Positions 1 through 10,770 of a stretch of DNA of 64,000 nt are shown here, piece by piece (position 1 is the stretch's first letter; every line of letters begins with the position of its first letter). The DNA lies in NCBI GenBank assembly GCA_013350335.1, contig CM023534.1, positions 19,611,302-19,675,301 on the forward strand, given 5' to 3'. Under the pieces are notes generated by a model. That model ran no database searches and was not told the origin of the DNA. It saw only the letters and a program-made list of their open reading frames with translations. The position numbers and the translations under genes were made by a program. This stretch comes from Chimonanthus salicifolius (Eukaryota; Streptophyta; Magnoliopsida; Laurales; Calycanthaceae).

Positions 1-356
1 TCTGTTTTCCTTTTATCTTTCCATTCCAATCGCATCCCTGCTGTAATCGCACATACACTCACGTGCTTACAACCCCCGCCATTCAAGTCATAGTTCCCAC
101 GTGTGAATAGAAACTTTCATCCCCACATGTTCCCCATCTGCTCAATTAATATTTCATATTAATTTTACTCATTATATATAAAATCAATAAAATAATTATA
201 TTTAAATAAAACTTATTTATTATATTCTACATATAGACAAATTATATTTTTTCATAATGTTAATGTGACTAATAAAAAGGTAAATAACTAAATATACGGA
301 AATGTAACTTATCTTTTAACTTCACTCAAAAAAGAAAGAAAAGAAAAGAAAAGAAA
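1..356. other. AT-rich intergenic DNA
   Basis: I see no gene here. The stretch is strongly AT-rich and ends in a purine run (GAAAA-type, about 328-356) next to the decayed viral-like reading frame. Confidence 0.6.
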
Positions 357-2035
357 CTAAAACCCCAAAAATGCAACTAGTTTTTCAAAATTCTTCTCGA
401 GTAGTTCTCTCCTTAAAGCAGGAGTACCCAAAAACTCATTATAGGGGATACCTATAAAGGTGATTGGGTCAACTGAACCTAGTGCTTGCAACTGGCGGTA
501 TTCAGCCAGAGAAATCCACCATTCATGTAACCGGCCAGCAAACCGGGAGGCTGTTCTTCTGAGAACTTCATTGAGAGTTATACCAGGGTTCTGGAGCTCA
601 GCATTTGCCCAAGCAAACATTTCCATAAATCTGTCATGCCACTCAGATGGGGGACAATCATCAAATGTGAAAAGTTGCTTTTTATCAAGAGGAGTATAAT
701 GTTGACGGGTTTGAGGCGGAAGAGGAGGGGGATTAACCGGTGGTGGTGGTATTTCTTCAGGGGGGTCTTCAATAATAGGTTCTCCTGTTTCTCCTTGCAT
801 GAACAGAGTGTCAAAGGCTTCATGGAGATTGTCTTCATTGGTTGTGACAGACTGGGAAGAAACAGTCTGTGGGTGAAGGCAGGAGGCTCTTAAAAAGGAG
901 CTTATAGGATTTGTCTGTTCAATGAGCATGAAAGGATTGTTATCTCCTTTGGATGAGGCAGATGCTTCAGTGGTTGCAGTAGAACCTGGAGGTAGAGGTG
1001 GCGGTGGAAGCTGAACAGGTGGTGGTGCTGTTGGTAAAGGTGGCTGTGGAGACCGAGGTCTGGGCCTTTGGATAGCAGGTGTAACAGGTGAAGGCAATGG
1101 AGGAGTAGGAAATTTGTACTGTGGTGTGATGATGATGGGATCTGAACTAAACAGAGGTTGAGTCTGGATGTTGGGTATATAGGACGGGGGGCTTCGAAAG
1201 TAGGCTGGTAAAAAGGAAGAAGATGATGATGATGATGGCGCTTGCTGGAGAGATCTGAGTTGATTCTCAAGACTACGTTTCTCAGCTTCTTTTTGGGCAA
1301 TGATTTGTGAAGCTGCAGGGATTGTCTGAGCATTTGTAGCTACCTGGAGTAGCTCGGTATGAAGTTGCTGAATCTTTGCTTGGATTTCAGGAATATAATT
1401 GACGACTGGAGTGATGAGTTGAGTGAGCTTTTGCTGTTCTGCATAAATCTGCTGGAGAGCAGTATTCTGTGCAGTTGCATTTTGGGCTTGCCAATTAAGA
1501 GCTGCCTCAGCAGCAGAGACATTCATCCGTCTTCCATCAGTTGTGACTGGTGTCTTGATCTTCCATGTATGCTTGGTATGGTCTTGGATATCTTCATAGT
1601 CAACCGGTTTTGGAAAATGGAGTGAAGTTGGTTGAAACATGAAGATAGTTCGGAGGGAACTCTGCCAGTCATGTCCTAAGGCTGGAGGAAGATCTGGTCT
1701 TGGGGGTTCTGGCAACAGGGGCAAAATCTGTTGGTAGTAGGAGCAAAGGTCTCTAGGCATATATGACACATAATAGTCATATTTGCCTGATGGCTCCCCA
1801 GGAGTATCCCAGTAGGGATCATCATACTGTTCTTTCCAGTCTTTCTTTCTTTTACCCTTTAGGTAAGAATCAACGGAATCATCACAGTGCTGAAGATAGA
1901 ATTGGTCATCAAGACAACCTGGACATGGACAATCCATATTCCATGGTTGATGTTGAACTGGTTGAATCATAAGTTGAGTGGGGAAAACAGTTTCTGAGTT
2001 TGGTGGTTCATCAGTACAGAACTGAGTAACAACAG
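357..2035 (-). pseudogene. Endogenous caulimovirid-like polyprotein fragment (capsid-like part)
   Basis: The 537-codon open frame (stop at 357, first Met at 1970) stays open a little upstream, to about 2035. Visible in order: a Cys-rich, Tyr/Trp-rich N-terminus (PCPGC near residue 15); a Gln/Ala-rich predicted coiled coil at about residues 150-245; a long Pro/Ser-rich linker at about 250-425; and a C-terminal block with EWHDRF and HEWW-type residues. That block resembles the start of a plant pararetrovirus capsid region. The frame stops soon after this block, so the capsid C-terminus, protease and reverse transcriptase are missing. The movement-protein-like fragment lies just upstream on the same strand in another frame, with a stop between them, so the two are probably parts of one broken polyprotein. 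Assignment to Caulimoviridae is inference from architecture; a related gypsy-type gag is the alternative. Because it is truncated and joined to unrelated repeats, it looks like an inactive integrated remnant. Confidence 0.5.
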
Positions 2036-2090
2036 AGCTGTTTCCTTTTCAGAAAAAGGTTGGCTGAGTGTTAATGATGGTTTTTGTATT

Positions 2091-2478
2091 CTAGAGATGT
2101 TGCTCATAAGCAGTTGTCCACTGCTTAGGAAGAATGGCTTGGAGTTGGTCATCTGTGAGCTGTCTGAGCAAGTAGGTGCAATGAACACCTTGGGGGCCAA
2201 TCTTTATAAACAAAGCATCCGGGGAATTGTTTATTCCCGAGACAGGTAGATTGATTGCATGGTTTTGAAGTCTGTAGGCCATCTGGTAGTGAAGTGTGGC
2301 AGCAATAGCTCCTTGCTGCATGTGGAGTCCACAGAACTGAATCTGGGCAACCAGAAATTTAGACAAAAAGGGGTCTTTGAGATTGATGTTGTAGTTGGGA
2401 TACAGTGTAAGGAACACTGTTCCAACATTCATGGTAACTTGAGCCGTTCCAATAACAGCCTGATTATAGGTGAGATAC
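2091..2478 (-). pseudogene. Movement-protein-like fragment of the same endogenous element
   Basis: About 125 codons at the C-terminal end of a 184-codon open frame look like genuine protein: mixed hydrophobic beta-rich sequence containing NVGTVFLTLYP, QIQFCGLHMQQGA and LPKQWTTAY. This composition and its place just upstream of the capsid-like part fit the 30K-type movement domain that opens caulimovirid polyproteins. The first 59 codons of the open frame are not gene sequence: they translate the CA/GCAC microsatellite and the 60-bp tandem repeat. The true N-terminus is therefore lost at about 2479. The frame closes at 2091 and the downstream part resumes in another frame. The motif assignment is moderate; a profile search with a movement-protein model would settle it. 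Confidence 0.4.
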
Positions 2479-2520
2479 CTAACACACACACACGCACGCA
2501 CGCACGCACGCACGCACGCG
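2479..2520. repeat. CA/GCAC microsatellite
   Basis: A run of CA dinucleotides passes into CGCA tetranucleotide repeats. It forms the abrupt 5' limit of the movement-protein-like fragment. Confidence 0.9.
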
Positions 2521-2660
2521 TATCCTAGTTTTTGAAAATTTGCCGTATCCCCGTATCGGATACGACACGTGCCGCACCCGTATCCTAGTTTTTGAAAATT
2601 TGCCGTATCCCCGTATCGGATACGACACGTATCCGATATGCGCACCCGTATCGGTGCTTC
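2519..2660. mobile_element. hAT-family terminal fragment with 60-bp tandem duplication
   Basis: Two 60-bp units lie head to tail (2521-2580 and 2581-2640); their first 50 bases are identical. Read on the minus strand, the right edge gives GAAGCACCGATACGGGTGCG, followed by sequence in the order cgtatcgg, gggatacgg, caaattttcaaaaactagg. The left end of the hAT element at 61012 shows the same order (GAAGCATTGATACGGGTATG, then similar blocks). I infer that this is one end of the same family, with internal duplication. The coding part is absent. Confidence 0.55.
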
Positions 2661-2710
2661 TTAGTTGGACTATTGTCCTTTAGCCTCGTTGTGTTCCTTT
2701 TTTACACACA

Positions 2711-3027
2711 TTATGATTTTTTTTTGGGTAACGACGCTCAAAACTGTGTGGACAGCTTGAAAAATTACCTTTAGATATGAGTTTTTTCGTACTGATGCGC
2801 AAAACCAGTCTGGGTAGAAACTGGTAACTATGGTTACAGATCAGCACTGCGTTGCAGAGGATATTTGATATTTGGTTCCTGAAAGTTCCGAAATTTTCAG
2901 AGTTCTTAGATTTTTCAATGATATTTCCAGATATATATAGAATGTCTGAAACGGAGTTCTATATCTCCAGTTATGATTTTTTTTTGGGTAACGACGCTCA
3001 AAACTGTGTGGACAGCTTGAAAAATTA
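2711..3027 (+). repeat. Pair of identical 57-bp direct repeats
   Basis: Positions 2711-2767 and 2971-3027 are identical over 57 bases (TTATGATTTTTTTTTGGGTA at the start, ...GCTTGAAAAATTA at the end). They are separated by 203 bp of unrelated sequence. The identity contrasts with the decayed surroundings and suggests recent duplication, or short direct repeats flanking an insertion. Confidence 0.85.
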
Positions 3028-3379
3028 TTTATAACAATTTGTATGCAGTTATTGACTGGAAATTTAAGCATTTAATCAGATTTCAACACCAACGGTTTTA
3101 TGATCAGTTACTAATATGATGGTTGACAATGAATTTTAAGTGGTGTCATCATATACATGTGTGCAAGCACAAAGTCTTCGTCTCCGAGAATCAGAGGCTT
3201 TTTCTATCTTGCCTTGTTCCATAGTCCCTTTCAATGGCTGGAAGGTTAACACCTGGAACAATGCAGGCATGAACAAAGACGTCACTCCAGAGAACTAGCA
3301 CGGACAAGGCCGTCTGGTGATGTGCGTCAGGAGGACTCTCATACGGAGTTGCATGGCGTTAGAGAGATCTTGCAGTATT

Positions 3380-4350
3380 GGTGAGCCAGATGGCAGCGCT
3401 TCATGCTAAAGTGCAACAGTTGATACATGAGAGGCATTCATCTCCTACCTTTAGAGCATCTCGAACTTCACTTCATCTCTTCAGATGGATCTGACGGCTA
3501 CTTCAACAAACAACGTTCTAGACACTCCAACATACGGCTGGGAGACACTACAGAGGACAATGCCTCAACATGAAACTCATCATGCCAGGGCCTTCGGGGG
3601 GTATCTGGTGATGTTTTTAGAATGTGTTGGGTCTTGTAAAATGTACTTGAATGTGGGGAATTTCTATGCTTTTTTGATTGTATAGCATTTAAGGGATATC
3701 TCTATAGAATTCATAGGATCAACCCATCAACACACGACAACCTGTGAGCGCTGAAGTCCTCATTTGAAAGGGTTCAAATTCTAGGGATGACGTTGGAACG
3801 GCTACACAACTTCACATGCAGCTTGCGAGGACATATGGCTTCGGAGAGTCTGAACCAACAGGTGGACCTAGTGCACGATGAAAGCAATGTAGCGCCGCAA
3901 AACAGTTTGTGAAGGGGGCATTCTGTTGGACTTCAAGCGTAGAAAAGAAATTTTAAAGAAAAGCTCTTGACTGCTTTAGTCCTCGCCCTTCCAGACTTCA
4001 ACAAACAATTTGTTGTGGACTGCGATGCCTCACATGCAGACATAGGAGTTGTATTGAGCCAGGGTCGTAGGCTCCTAGTATCTTTCAGTCAGAAACTCAA
4101 TAAATTACAAAAGCGCTACTCGACCTATGATTTGGAATTCTTAGCCATCATCGAGGCCTTGAAGAGGTGGCAACACTACCTGATCAACAAGCCCTTTTTT
4201 CTTCATTTAGATCATCATGCCCTACAATATATTCAATGGACAACACAAGCTCAACGCGTTGCATGCTAAATGGCCGAAGTGCATAACCAAGTGCCTGACG
4301 CCCTCAACTGTCGAGCCACCATGTTGGCGAGCATGAAAGCCCAAGTCATT
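3380..4350 (+). pseudogene. Ty3/gypsy retrotransposon remnant (RNase H end of pol)
   Basis: The clearest part is 3967-4330. It reads LVLALPDF, then DCDAS, a YSTYDLEFLAIIEALKRWQHY block and a LHLDHHAL block, which are the connection and RNase H motifs of Ty3/gypsy polyproteins. A TAA at about 4267 interrupts it. The next frame resumes with VPDALNCR, the counterpart of the usual VADALSR tail. Upstream, at about 3385-3430, a short MAALHAKVQQL-like string resembles a gag coiled coil, but the sequence between is not readable as protein. Reverse transcriptase, integrase and LTRs are not seen. The remnant abuts the 3' end of the minus-strand LINE. Confidence 0.65.
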
Positions 4351-6239
4351 GACATTGAGAACCCAAAGCCCACCCTATCACAATCTGAGACTCACCCTCT
4401 ACAAAACTCCCATAATCTCCTGACTCCTCCAATTTTAGAATACCACTCCATAAGCCAAACAATCCCCCATCTACAACAGAACCATTAGGAAGAGGACAAA
4501 CAAACATTAGCAGAGTTGACCTAGAATCATTGCATATGATCCCCCCATATCCAACCATATCAAATTCTCACAAACATCTGCCATCAAAGTTAAGTTTAAG
4601 ACAACCACTCACAGGAGGAGACCAAGAAATTTGTGTTCCAGTCGACGAAGAAAGAAAAACTGAATCAATAGAAGCCCAATCTCTACAAACATTGGAAATA
4701 GTCGCATCCTGAAATTTAGATGACCCGACCAACCACCAAGCTGTCCGAATTTTAATGGTGTCCAAAAGAGACATCATAGAACTCTCCTTACCATGGAAAA
4801 TCCTTTTATTTCACTCAAGCCAAATGGACCACACAATGCTTAAAGAAGTCACCTGCCAAAGGCTTCGCCGAAAAGAAGTACCCGAGACCAGCACTTCCTC
4901 ATTAAATAACTCGCTCCACGAATGAGGCAGACAAAAGACAACACCCAGCAATTGAAAGAAGTGCATCCAAATCTGATAAGAGAATTTGCAACGAAATAGC
5001 AAATGATTGACATACCCTGCATCCGATAAACATAAAGGACAATCATTCACAATAATCATCTTCCGCAAACGCAAATTATCAATTGTTAAAATCTTCTGCA
5101 GACCTGCAACCCAACCAAACATCTTCACTTTAAGAGGACATGCTCCCACCCAAATTTTGGGATGAATATATGGAACATCACCCACCAACAACAATTTATT
5201 ACAGAAAGACCGCACTGAGAAATAACCATGAGGATCAATCTCCCAAATTCGCCTATCATTTCCAGCTCCTATCATAAAAACAGTCTCCAAAAGGGACATT
5301 AAGGATAACCAACTGTCCACCATCCAATCCTCCAAATGTCTACGAAACTTAGGACCCCGGACTACCTTATTGTGAATTCTCTCATAACAATCCTTTACAA
5401 TAGCCTCTTTATTTTCTGCAAAAGCAAATAACATGGGAAACAGATGGCCAAAGAAGCATAATCCACCCATTTATCCAACCAAAAGAAAGTGTCCTCACCT
5501 GAATAAGCATGATATCTAATATGCCGACCAAGTCCTTAGCCACAGAACAAACACCCTTTCAAAAATCAGAACCTCTCCCATTAGTATTAGCAATCCTCCA
5601 ACCATTCCCCAGCAACCTATATTTACTCTTGATGATATCTTTCCAAAGCCCCTCAGAACAGTCACCCAAACGCCATAATCATTTACCAAGCAAAGCCTCA
5701 TAAATTGACGAATTGGCCGAATCCCAAGATCTCCTTCCTCCGTCGGTTTGCAAACCTGAGACCAATCAACCAAATGGAATTTTCGATTATCAATGGTTTC
5801 ATTCCACAAACTTTCTTTGAATCCTCTCCAACTTTTCTACCACCGCCATTGGACATTTAAAAACACCTAGACAATAAACCGGAAGACTGGATAAAACAAT
5901 TTAATCAATATAACCCTATCTCCAAGAGACAAATACTTCCCTTCCAGGCAGATAATCCTTTCTCCGTTTTTTCAATAATCGTATCCCAACTCACCTTACG
6001 AGGTTTTCCTTTACATAAAGGAATCCCTAAGTACTGGGAAGGAAAAGAAGCAACTTTACAACTCAAAATCGAAGCTAGCTCCACACACTGTTGATGATCA
6101 ATATTTACCCCCATCAAATCACTCTTATCAAAATTTATCTTCAGCCCAGAACAAATCTGAAACCACTCAAGAACAACCTTGACCACTCTGAAAATTGCCG
6201 CGTTTTCCTTAATGGAAAAGGACAATGATGCAGGCCAAG

Positions 6240-7215
6240 CTGCATATGATATTTTTAGATCTGGAATTTTACGCCGAATCAAGGATTTCAATGAAGAAAC
6301 CTGGTGTTCTTCGAATTCTCACACGGGATAACTCGGAGAACTTCTAATGAACCACTTTGAAAATTGTTGAATCTATATTTAATTAGAACAAATGGAAAAA
6401 CAATGCATTCAAATGCAAATAATAAAATCCAATTAAACTAATTAAAAATAATCCAACACAATTAACAAAATAAAATTCAAAAGATAAAATCGACTCACCG
6501 ACCTCGGGAGAAGATGGATAAAGAAGGCCTTTGCTTTTCTTCAAATTCAATAAAATAATTCCAATCTGTCTAATTACAAAGCTTGGCCACATATTTATAG
6601 GCCTTTATTTCAATAAAAATAAAAAGGAAATAAAATAAAATCACATTATTCTTCAATCAACCGGCCAACACCTCTTTCCATTCCATTCCTTTCTTATCTT
6701 CAGGCGTGGCAGCAGAGATTTTCTTCATGCTTGGGTCTCGCATCTCCAGGGTCAATCCTCCAACGATGCTTTGTTGCCTTTCTTCTTATGTTCTTTATTT
6801 AATTCCAATTTTCTTTCCTATTCTTTTCTATTTTCCATTTCATTCTATAACTGGACAGCAACCATTGGGGAATGGCTGGATTTTTTCCATTCGGCAAGAG
6901 CAATAAGATCCTCTTCCTTTATTTTCTCTTTTGATTCTTCATCCGAACGAGTGGAGCTGGATTCCTTCTAATCTCTGTATATTTTCGTTGGCAGCAAGCA
7001 AAGCAACCGTTTATTTTTTATTTGTTTGTGTGAACGGTCAAGCCTAGACCGTGTGGGACCCATATGGGTGGTGAGTCATTGCTGACATGGCACACAAGGT
7101 AGGGCCCGCTCTTACCTCCATCAATCCGATCTCCAATTCGACGGGTCAATTCCTTGATTTTGACAAGTCGGGTCTTAATCAGGCTATCGTCGGGTTTGTT
7201 GCATCTGATGCCTGC
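6240..7215. mobile_element. About 1-kb insertion within the LINE reverse transcriptase
   Basis: On the minus strand the RT reading stops just after the ANDT motif (about 7212). Recognisable RT protein resumes at SFSIKENAAIF (about 6230), so roughly 1 kb is foreign. Its edges carry short inverted matches (GATGCAGGC near 6222; GCCTGCAT near 7205). The inside is AT-rich without coding capacity. Exact ends and family are uncertain. Confidence 0.5.
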
Positions 7216-8818
7216 ATTAGACAGTATCATTAGCATATTGAAGATGGGAAATCTCAATGTCAGAATTCTCGATACGGAAACATTGAATCCAGCCTTGGGA
7301 AAACACCACCTGAAACATAAGATGAAGCGCCTCCGCCACCAAAGATACAGGGAAAGGGGATCCCCCTGTCTAACACCTTTCTCCATTCTAAAAAACCCTT
7401 TAGGACTTCTATTTAGTTATACAGATAAATGGGTTGAAGACAAGCAGGCTCCAATCCAATTCCACCACCGGTCACCAAAGCCCATACGTCTTATAACATA
7501 TGTCAAGAAAGACCAATCAACATTGTCATATGCTTTCTGAAAGTGTTAACTTGCACACCACCCCCGCTTCCCCTGAAGAGAACTTAGAGTCTAAACATTC
7601 ATAAGCAACAACAACCGAATCTGCAATCTGACGTCCTTCCAAAAAAGCACTCTAAACTTTAGCTAAGATCTTATATGGACCCCTAATCAATGAAATGGGA
7701 CGAAAATCTTTTAACTCAGAAGCTTCGGGTTTCTTAGGAATCAAGGTAATGAAGCTAGCCCCTAAAGCCTTGGAAAGAATTCCCTTTTCAAAGAATTCAG
7801 ACACAAAAGCAAGAACATACGGTTTCACCAAATCCCCAAAAACTTTGAAAAACATAAGAGGAAATCCATCTGGACCTAGAGCTTTATCCTCACCCAGCTG
7901 CCACATTGCATCTTTTACCCCTTCCTCAAGAAAAGACTTTCCAATAAAGTACACTGCTCCTCTGTCAAAACTCTGAAAGGAAGCATAGACGGAACATGCC
8001 TAGATTGAAACGGAGCTTCATATAGCCATTTGAAAAAACAAACTATTTTCTCATAAATATCTGATCTTGCATCTATTCTATCCCCCTCCACCACCAAGGA
8101 ATGAAAATATTTTTTCCTCCTAGCACTAGCCATTTGATGAAAGAATTTTGTGTTCTTGTCCCCCTCTTTTAACCACCTAATGTGGGAGCATTGTTTCCAT
8201 TTAGTCTCTTCCAACAAAGCTTTCCTTTTAAGATGGGCTTTAATCTCCTTCCTTCTTATAAGTTGATCATGGTAAAACAGGTCTATGTCCTCCAACTGAT
8301 GTAAACTATTCAGTTTATCTAACCACCCTTGTTCCTCCACTTTGTCTTCCTCACGCCGAGTTATAGCCCACATCTTCAGCTTCCCTCTTAGAATTTTCAG
8401 CTTCTGCATCAAACAATAACCCTTCCAACCCGAAATAACAACCTCCCTCCACCAGGTATGAATCAAATCCGAAAATCCCTCCACCTTTAGCCAAGCCAAC
8501 CCAAACCGAAAGGGAGTAGGACCCCAAGAATCTAAAGTAGAATCTAGAATAATTGGGACATGATCTGACACTAGAGTAGGAATAACATGTTGAGAAGAAT
8601 GTCGAAAGCAGTCTGCCCAACAAGAATCAATAAAAAATCTGTCCAAACGAGCAAGACAAGGATTGTCTTGCATATTCGACCAGGTGAAAGAAGCACCACC
8701 CAAAGACAAGTCAAGCAATTCCATATCATCAATCCAATTACTGAATCTCTGCAATGGGGAAGAAATTCTGTGACAGCCTTTCCTCTCGGACATGTGATGG
8801 ACAACATTAAAATCCCTT

Positions 8819-8841
8819 CCCCCCCCCCCCCCCCCCCCCCC
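8819..8841. repeat. Poly-C tract, 23 bp
   Basis: An uninterrupted C run (poly-G on the LINE coding strand) lies directly before the conserved DFNVV codons of the endonuclease domain. It probably grew from the GGDFN glycine codons, or reflects an assembly artefact. Confidence 0.9.
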
Positions 8842-8985
8842 ACCCCAACGCTATGGAAGAGAAGTATTTCCATTTCCCTCCCTGATGATAACTCCTTCAA
8901 AAACTGATCTCTAAAAGCATCCTGATTCAGACCATACACATTCGTAAAAAGAAAAGATTGTCCAGATGACATCTCTTCCAACTAG

Positions 8986-9933
8986 TTGGCGACTAGAAGC
9001 CGTGTGACCCAATTAGTCTAGCTTGACCCAATTAAGCCATGGTGTGACCCAATTAAATCCAAATACCCATTCACCTTGCAAAACCCTAATCCTACAACTC
9101 CATGAAATTCGAATGCATGCCTAGTTCAATTGGGACACTTCTCCACCTTGGACGAGTTTGAAGGAGAAGACTCAGGATAGGTGTTGATTTTACATTGGTT
9201 TATTTTTGTTTGGGTATTTTTTTTTCGTTGGTTGAATGCTATTGCAAATTCGAATCCAAGTATGAGGACTTGAATTTGGCAACTAGACTTCGGGTTTGCT
9301 TCTTTGAATTTTGAAATTAGCAACTAGTTTTTAGGAGTTTCTTAGCTTTTTGAATTTCGAAGTTGTGTGGCTTTAGGGTTAGTACTAATACACTTATTTT
9401 TGAGTTTTGCGTACTCCAAATAATAGAATACAAATTTTGAAAACCCTTTGGGAAAATAGAAGGCTCCAGTGTGAGTGAGGGTCAGGGACTCGAGCTTCAG
9501 CCACCTATCTTTTGGTTTATTGAATTATTGTGTCTCATTGGTTTCTAGATTAACAGTTTTGAATCATTCATCAATTGATCTCTTTATTTTTCATTCATTA
9601 AATTGGAATTAAAAGAGGACTTAATCTAAACTTCAATAAGCACACTTAGTTCCTCGGTCGCTTGTTCATTTGGGGATTTCGTTCATCGACCTATAATAAG
9701 GCAAAATCCTTTCGTAAAACCAAGATCGGTTGCGCAGGCTTCATTGACTTGACAACTTGGGCTAAAAGCGAAAGCCCACCCCAAGCCTATATCACCCTTT
9801 ATCTGTACACTTCTAACTGTCCATCAGCTGAAATTTCATCCCCCTCTTGTATTAAGTCAAAGACATTAACACAGTCGTTAGTGTCTTCATGATGATTAGA
9901 TACGTGTCTGAAGTTCCTCATGTGCTGGGGATA
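8986..9933. other. Intergenic, no gene recognised
   Basis: Short open frames only. Around 9000-9060 the phrase GTGACCCAATTA recurs three times with spacers. No element ends or protein motifs were recognised. Confidence 0.5.
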
Positions 9934-10218
9934 TTAAACTGTCATCTTCACTTTAAAATTAGATTCTTCATTGGATATAGGTGAAACTGAACAATCAACA
10001 GTAGAACCATGCTGCACATCTCTCTCAAAGAAACAAGAGGAGTAAGAAGTCGAAGTACCCAAACCACTATTGGTTCTGTATTCCTCCCACATACTTTTTG
10101 TATTTTCTTCCTCTATTCTTTTCTTCTGCAAGGATTTGGTTCTTTTCAAAGCTTCCTCTTTCTTCCATTCTTTTATTTGTTGCAATAACTGTATACATCC
10201 TTGTTTGAAGTCTTCCAT
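9934..10218 (-). CDS. Unidentified 94-residue coiled-coil frame
   Basis: This 94-codon frame begins with Met at 10218. Residues 1-50 are rich in Lys, Glu, Gln and Arg with a heptad-like pattern (QLLQQIKEWKKEEALKRTKS), and the C-terminal half is Ser/Thr-rich. I do not recognise a family. The frame starts 38 bp downstream (on the minus strand) of the boundary of the LTR-like block at 10256, so it may be part of an older gene or element cut by that insertion. It could also be a chance frame in repeat DNA. Confidence 0.2.
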   Translation of the reverse strand: MEDFKQGCIQLLQQIKEWKKEEALKRTKSLQKKRIEEENTKSMWEEYRTNSGLGTSTSYSSCFFERDVQHGSTVDCSVSPISNEESNFKVKMTV

Positions 10219-10459
10219 CTTTTTATCTAACTTCTTTGCAATTTTATTGCTTTCCTGTCACGCCCTGATCCCTGTTGTGGGCTTGAAATGCAGCTAAATT
10301 TTTTTTAACCAAATTTCTAACCAAAGGTCCATGGGCCTAACGAGTTCACCTAAGCCCATAGAAAATGTCACACATGCGTATGTGGACAGTGCGGTCTACA
10401 ACACCGAGGAACGAACCCAAACACCCAAATCATACAAACAATTTCAACCCTGGGCGAGT

Positions 10460-10770
10460 CCCTCACCAAGAGACAAACTCTGTAAAAACAGTCTGGTCTC
10501 TAGCCGAGCCCCTTACTAGCGAGCCCCTCGTGACTGGCTAAATTCTGAAATTTTGTTTCGCTCTCAGGTCGAGCCCCTCGTCCCTTCACCGAGGTGCTCG
10601 CAGACTCCAAACACTTTTGTAAGTTCATTTTGCTCTCAGGACGAGCCCCTCGCCACTGTGCGAGGCCCTAGCCCTGGGAATACTTGGAAAACTCTGATTC
10701 CTAGAGCTCTCACGCAGAGTCCCTCTCCAGCCATCAGCGAGCCCCTCGCCATTGGCGAGGTCCTCGCCAA
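10460..10770. repeat. Cluster of GCGAGCCCCTCGCC-type palindromic motifs
   Basis: The motif GAGCCCCTCG or close variants recurs about six times in 310 bp, several copies being extended palindromes flanked by GGC/GCC. The cluster is GC-rich within AT-rich surroundings. Confidence 0.75.

Larger units (their letters stand above)
4340..8985 (-). mobile_element. L1-type LINE, ORF2 with RNase H domain, broken
   Basis: Read on the minus strand, ORF2 domains appear in order but in several frames. Endonuclease: about 8981-8440, with WSN, LDRFF and VSDHVPI. Reverse transcriptase: from about 7950, with LGPDGFP, FITLIPK and DFRPISL; then GVRQGDPLS at about 7370; then HLQYANDT at about 7225, replacing the usual YADD. 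After an interruption come SGLKINFDKS and QYLGIPL (6290-5905). The zinc-finger/linker region is at 5470-4811, with KMFGWVAGLQKILT and CPLC...HLLFRC. An RNase H domain follows at 4777-4346, with LKLNFDG and YGGIICND. Plant L1 elements with this terminal RNase H domain are well known. The copy is dead: many frameshifts, an Asn in the catalytic motif, a large insertion in the RT domain and a homopolymer in the endonuclease. ORF1 is not seen, so it is probably 5'-truncated. Confidence 0.85.

Noticed and set aside
578..1625. Several overlapping open frames on both strands within the caulimovirid-like region, including His-rich and Leu-rich ones
   Set aside because: They are out-of-frame readings of the Pro/Gln-rich linker. 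The 537-codon frame has the coherent protein-like composition.
7154..7540. Plus-strand 128-codon frame
   Set aside because: It overlaps the minus-strand LINE RT motif (GVRQGDPLS) and is its shadow.
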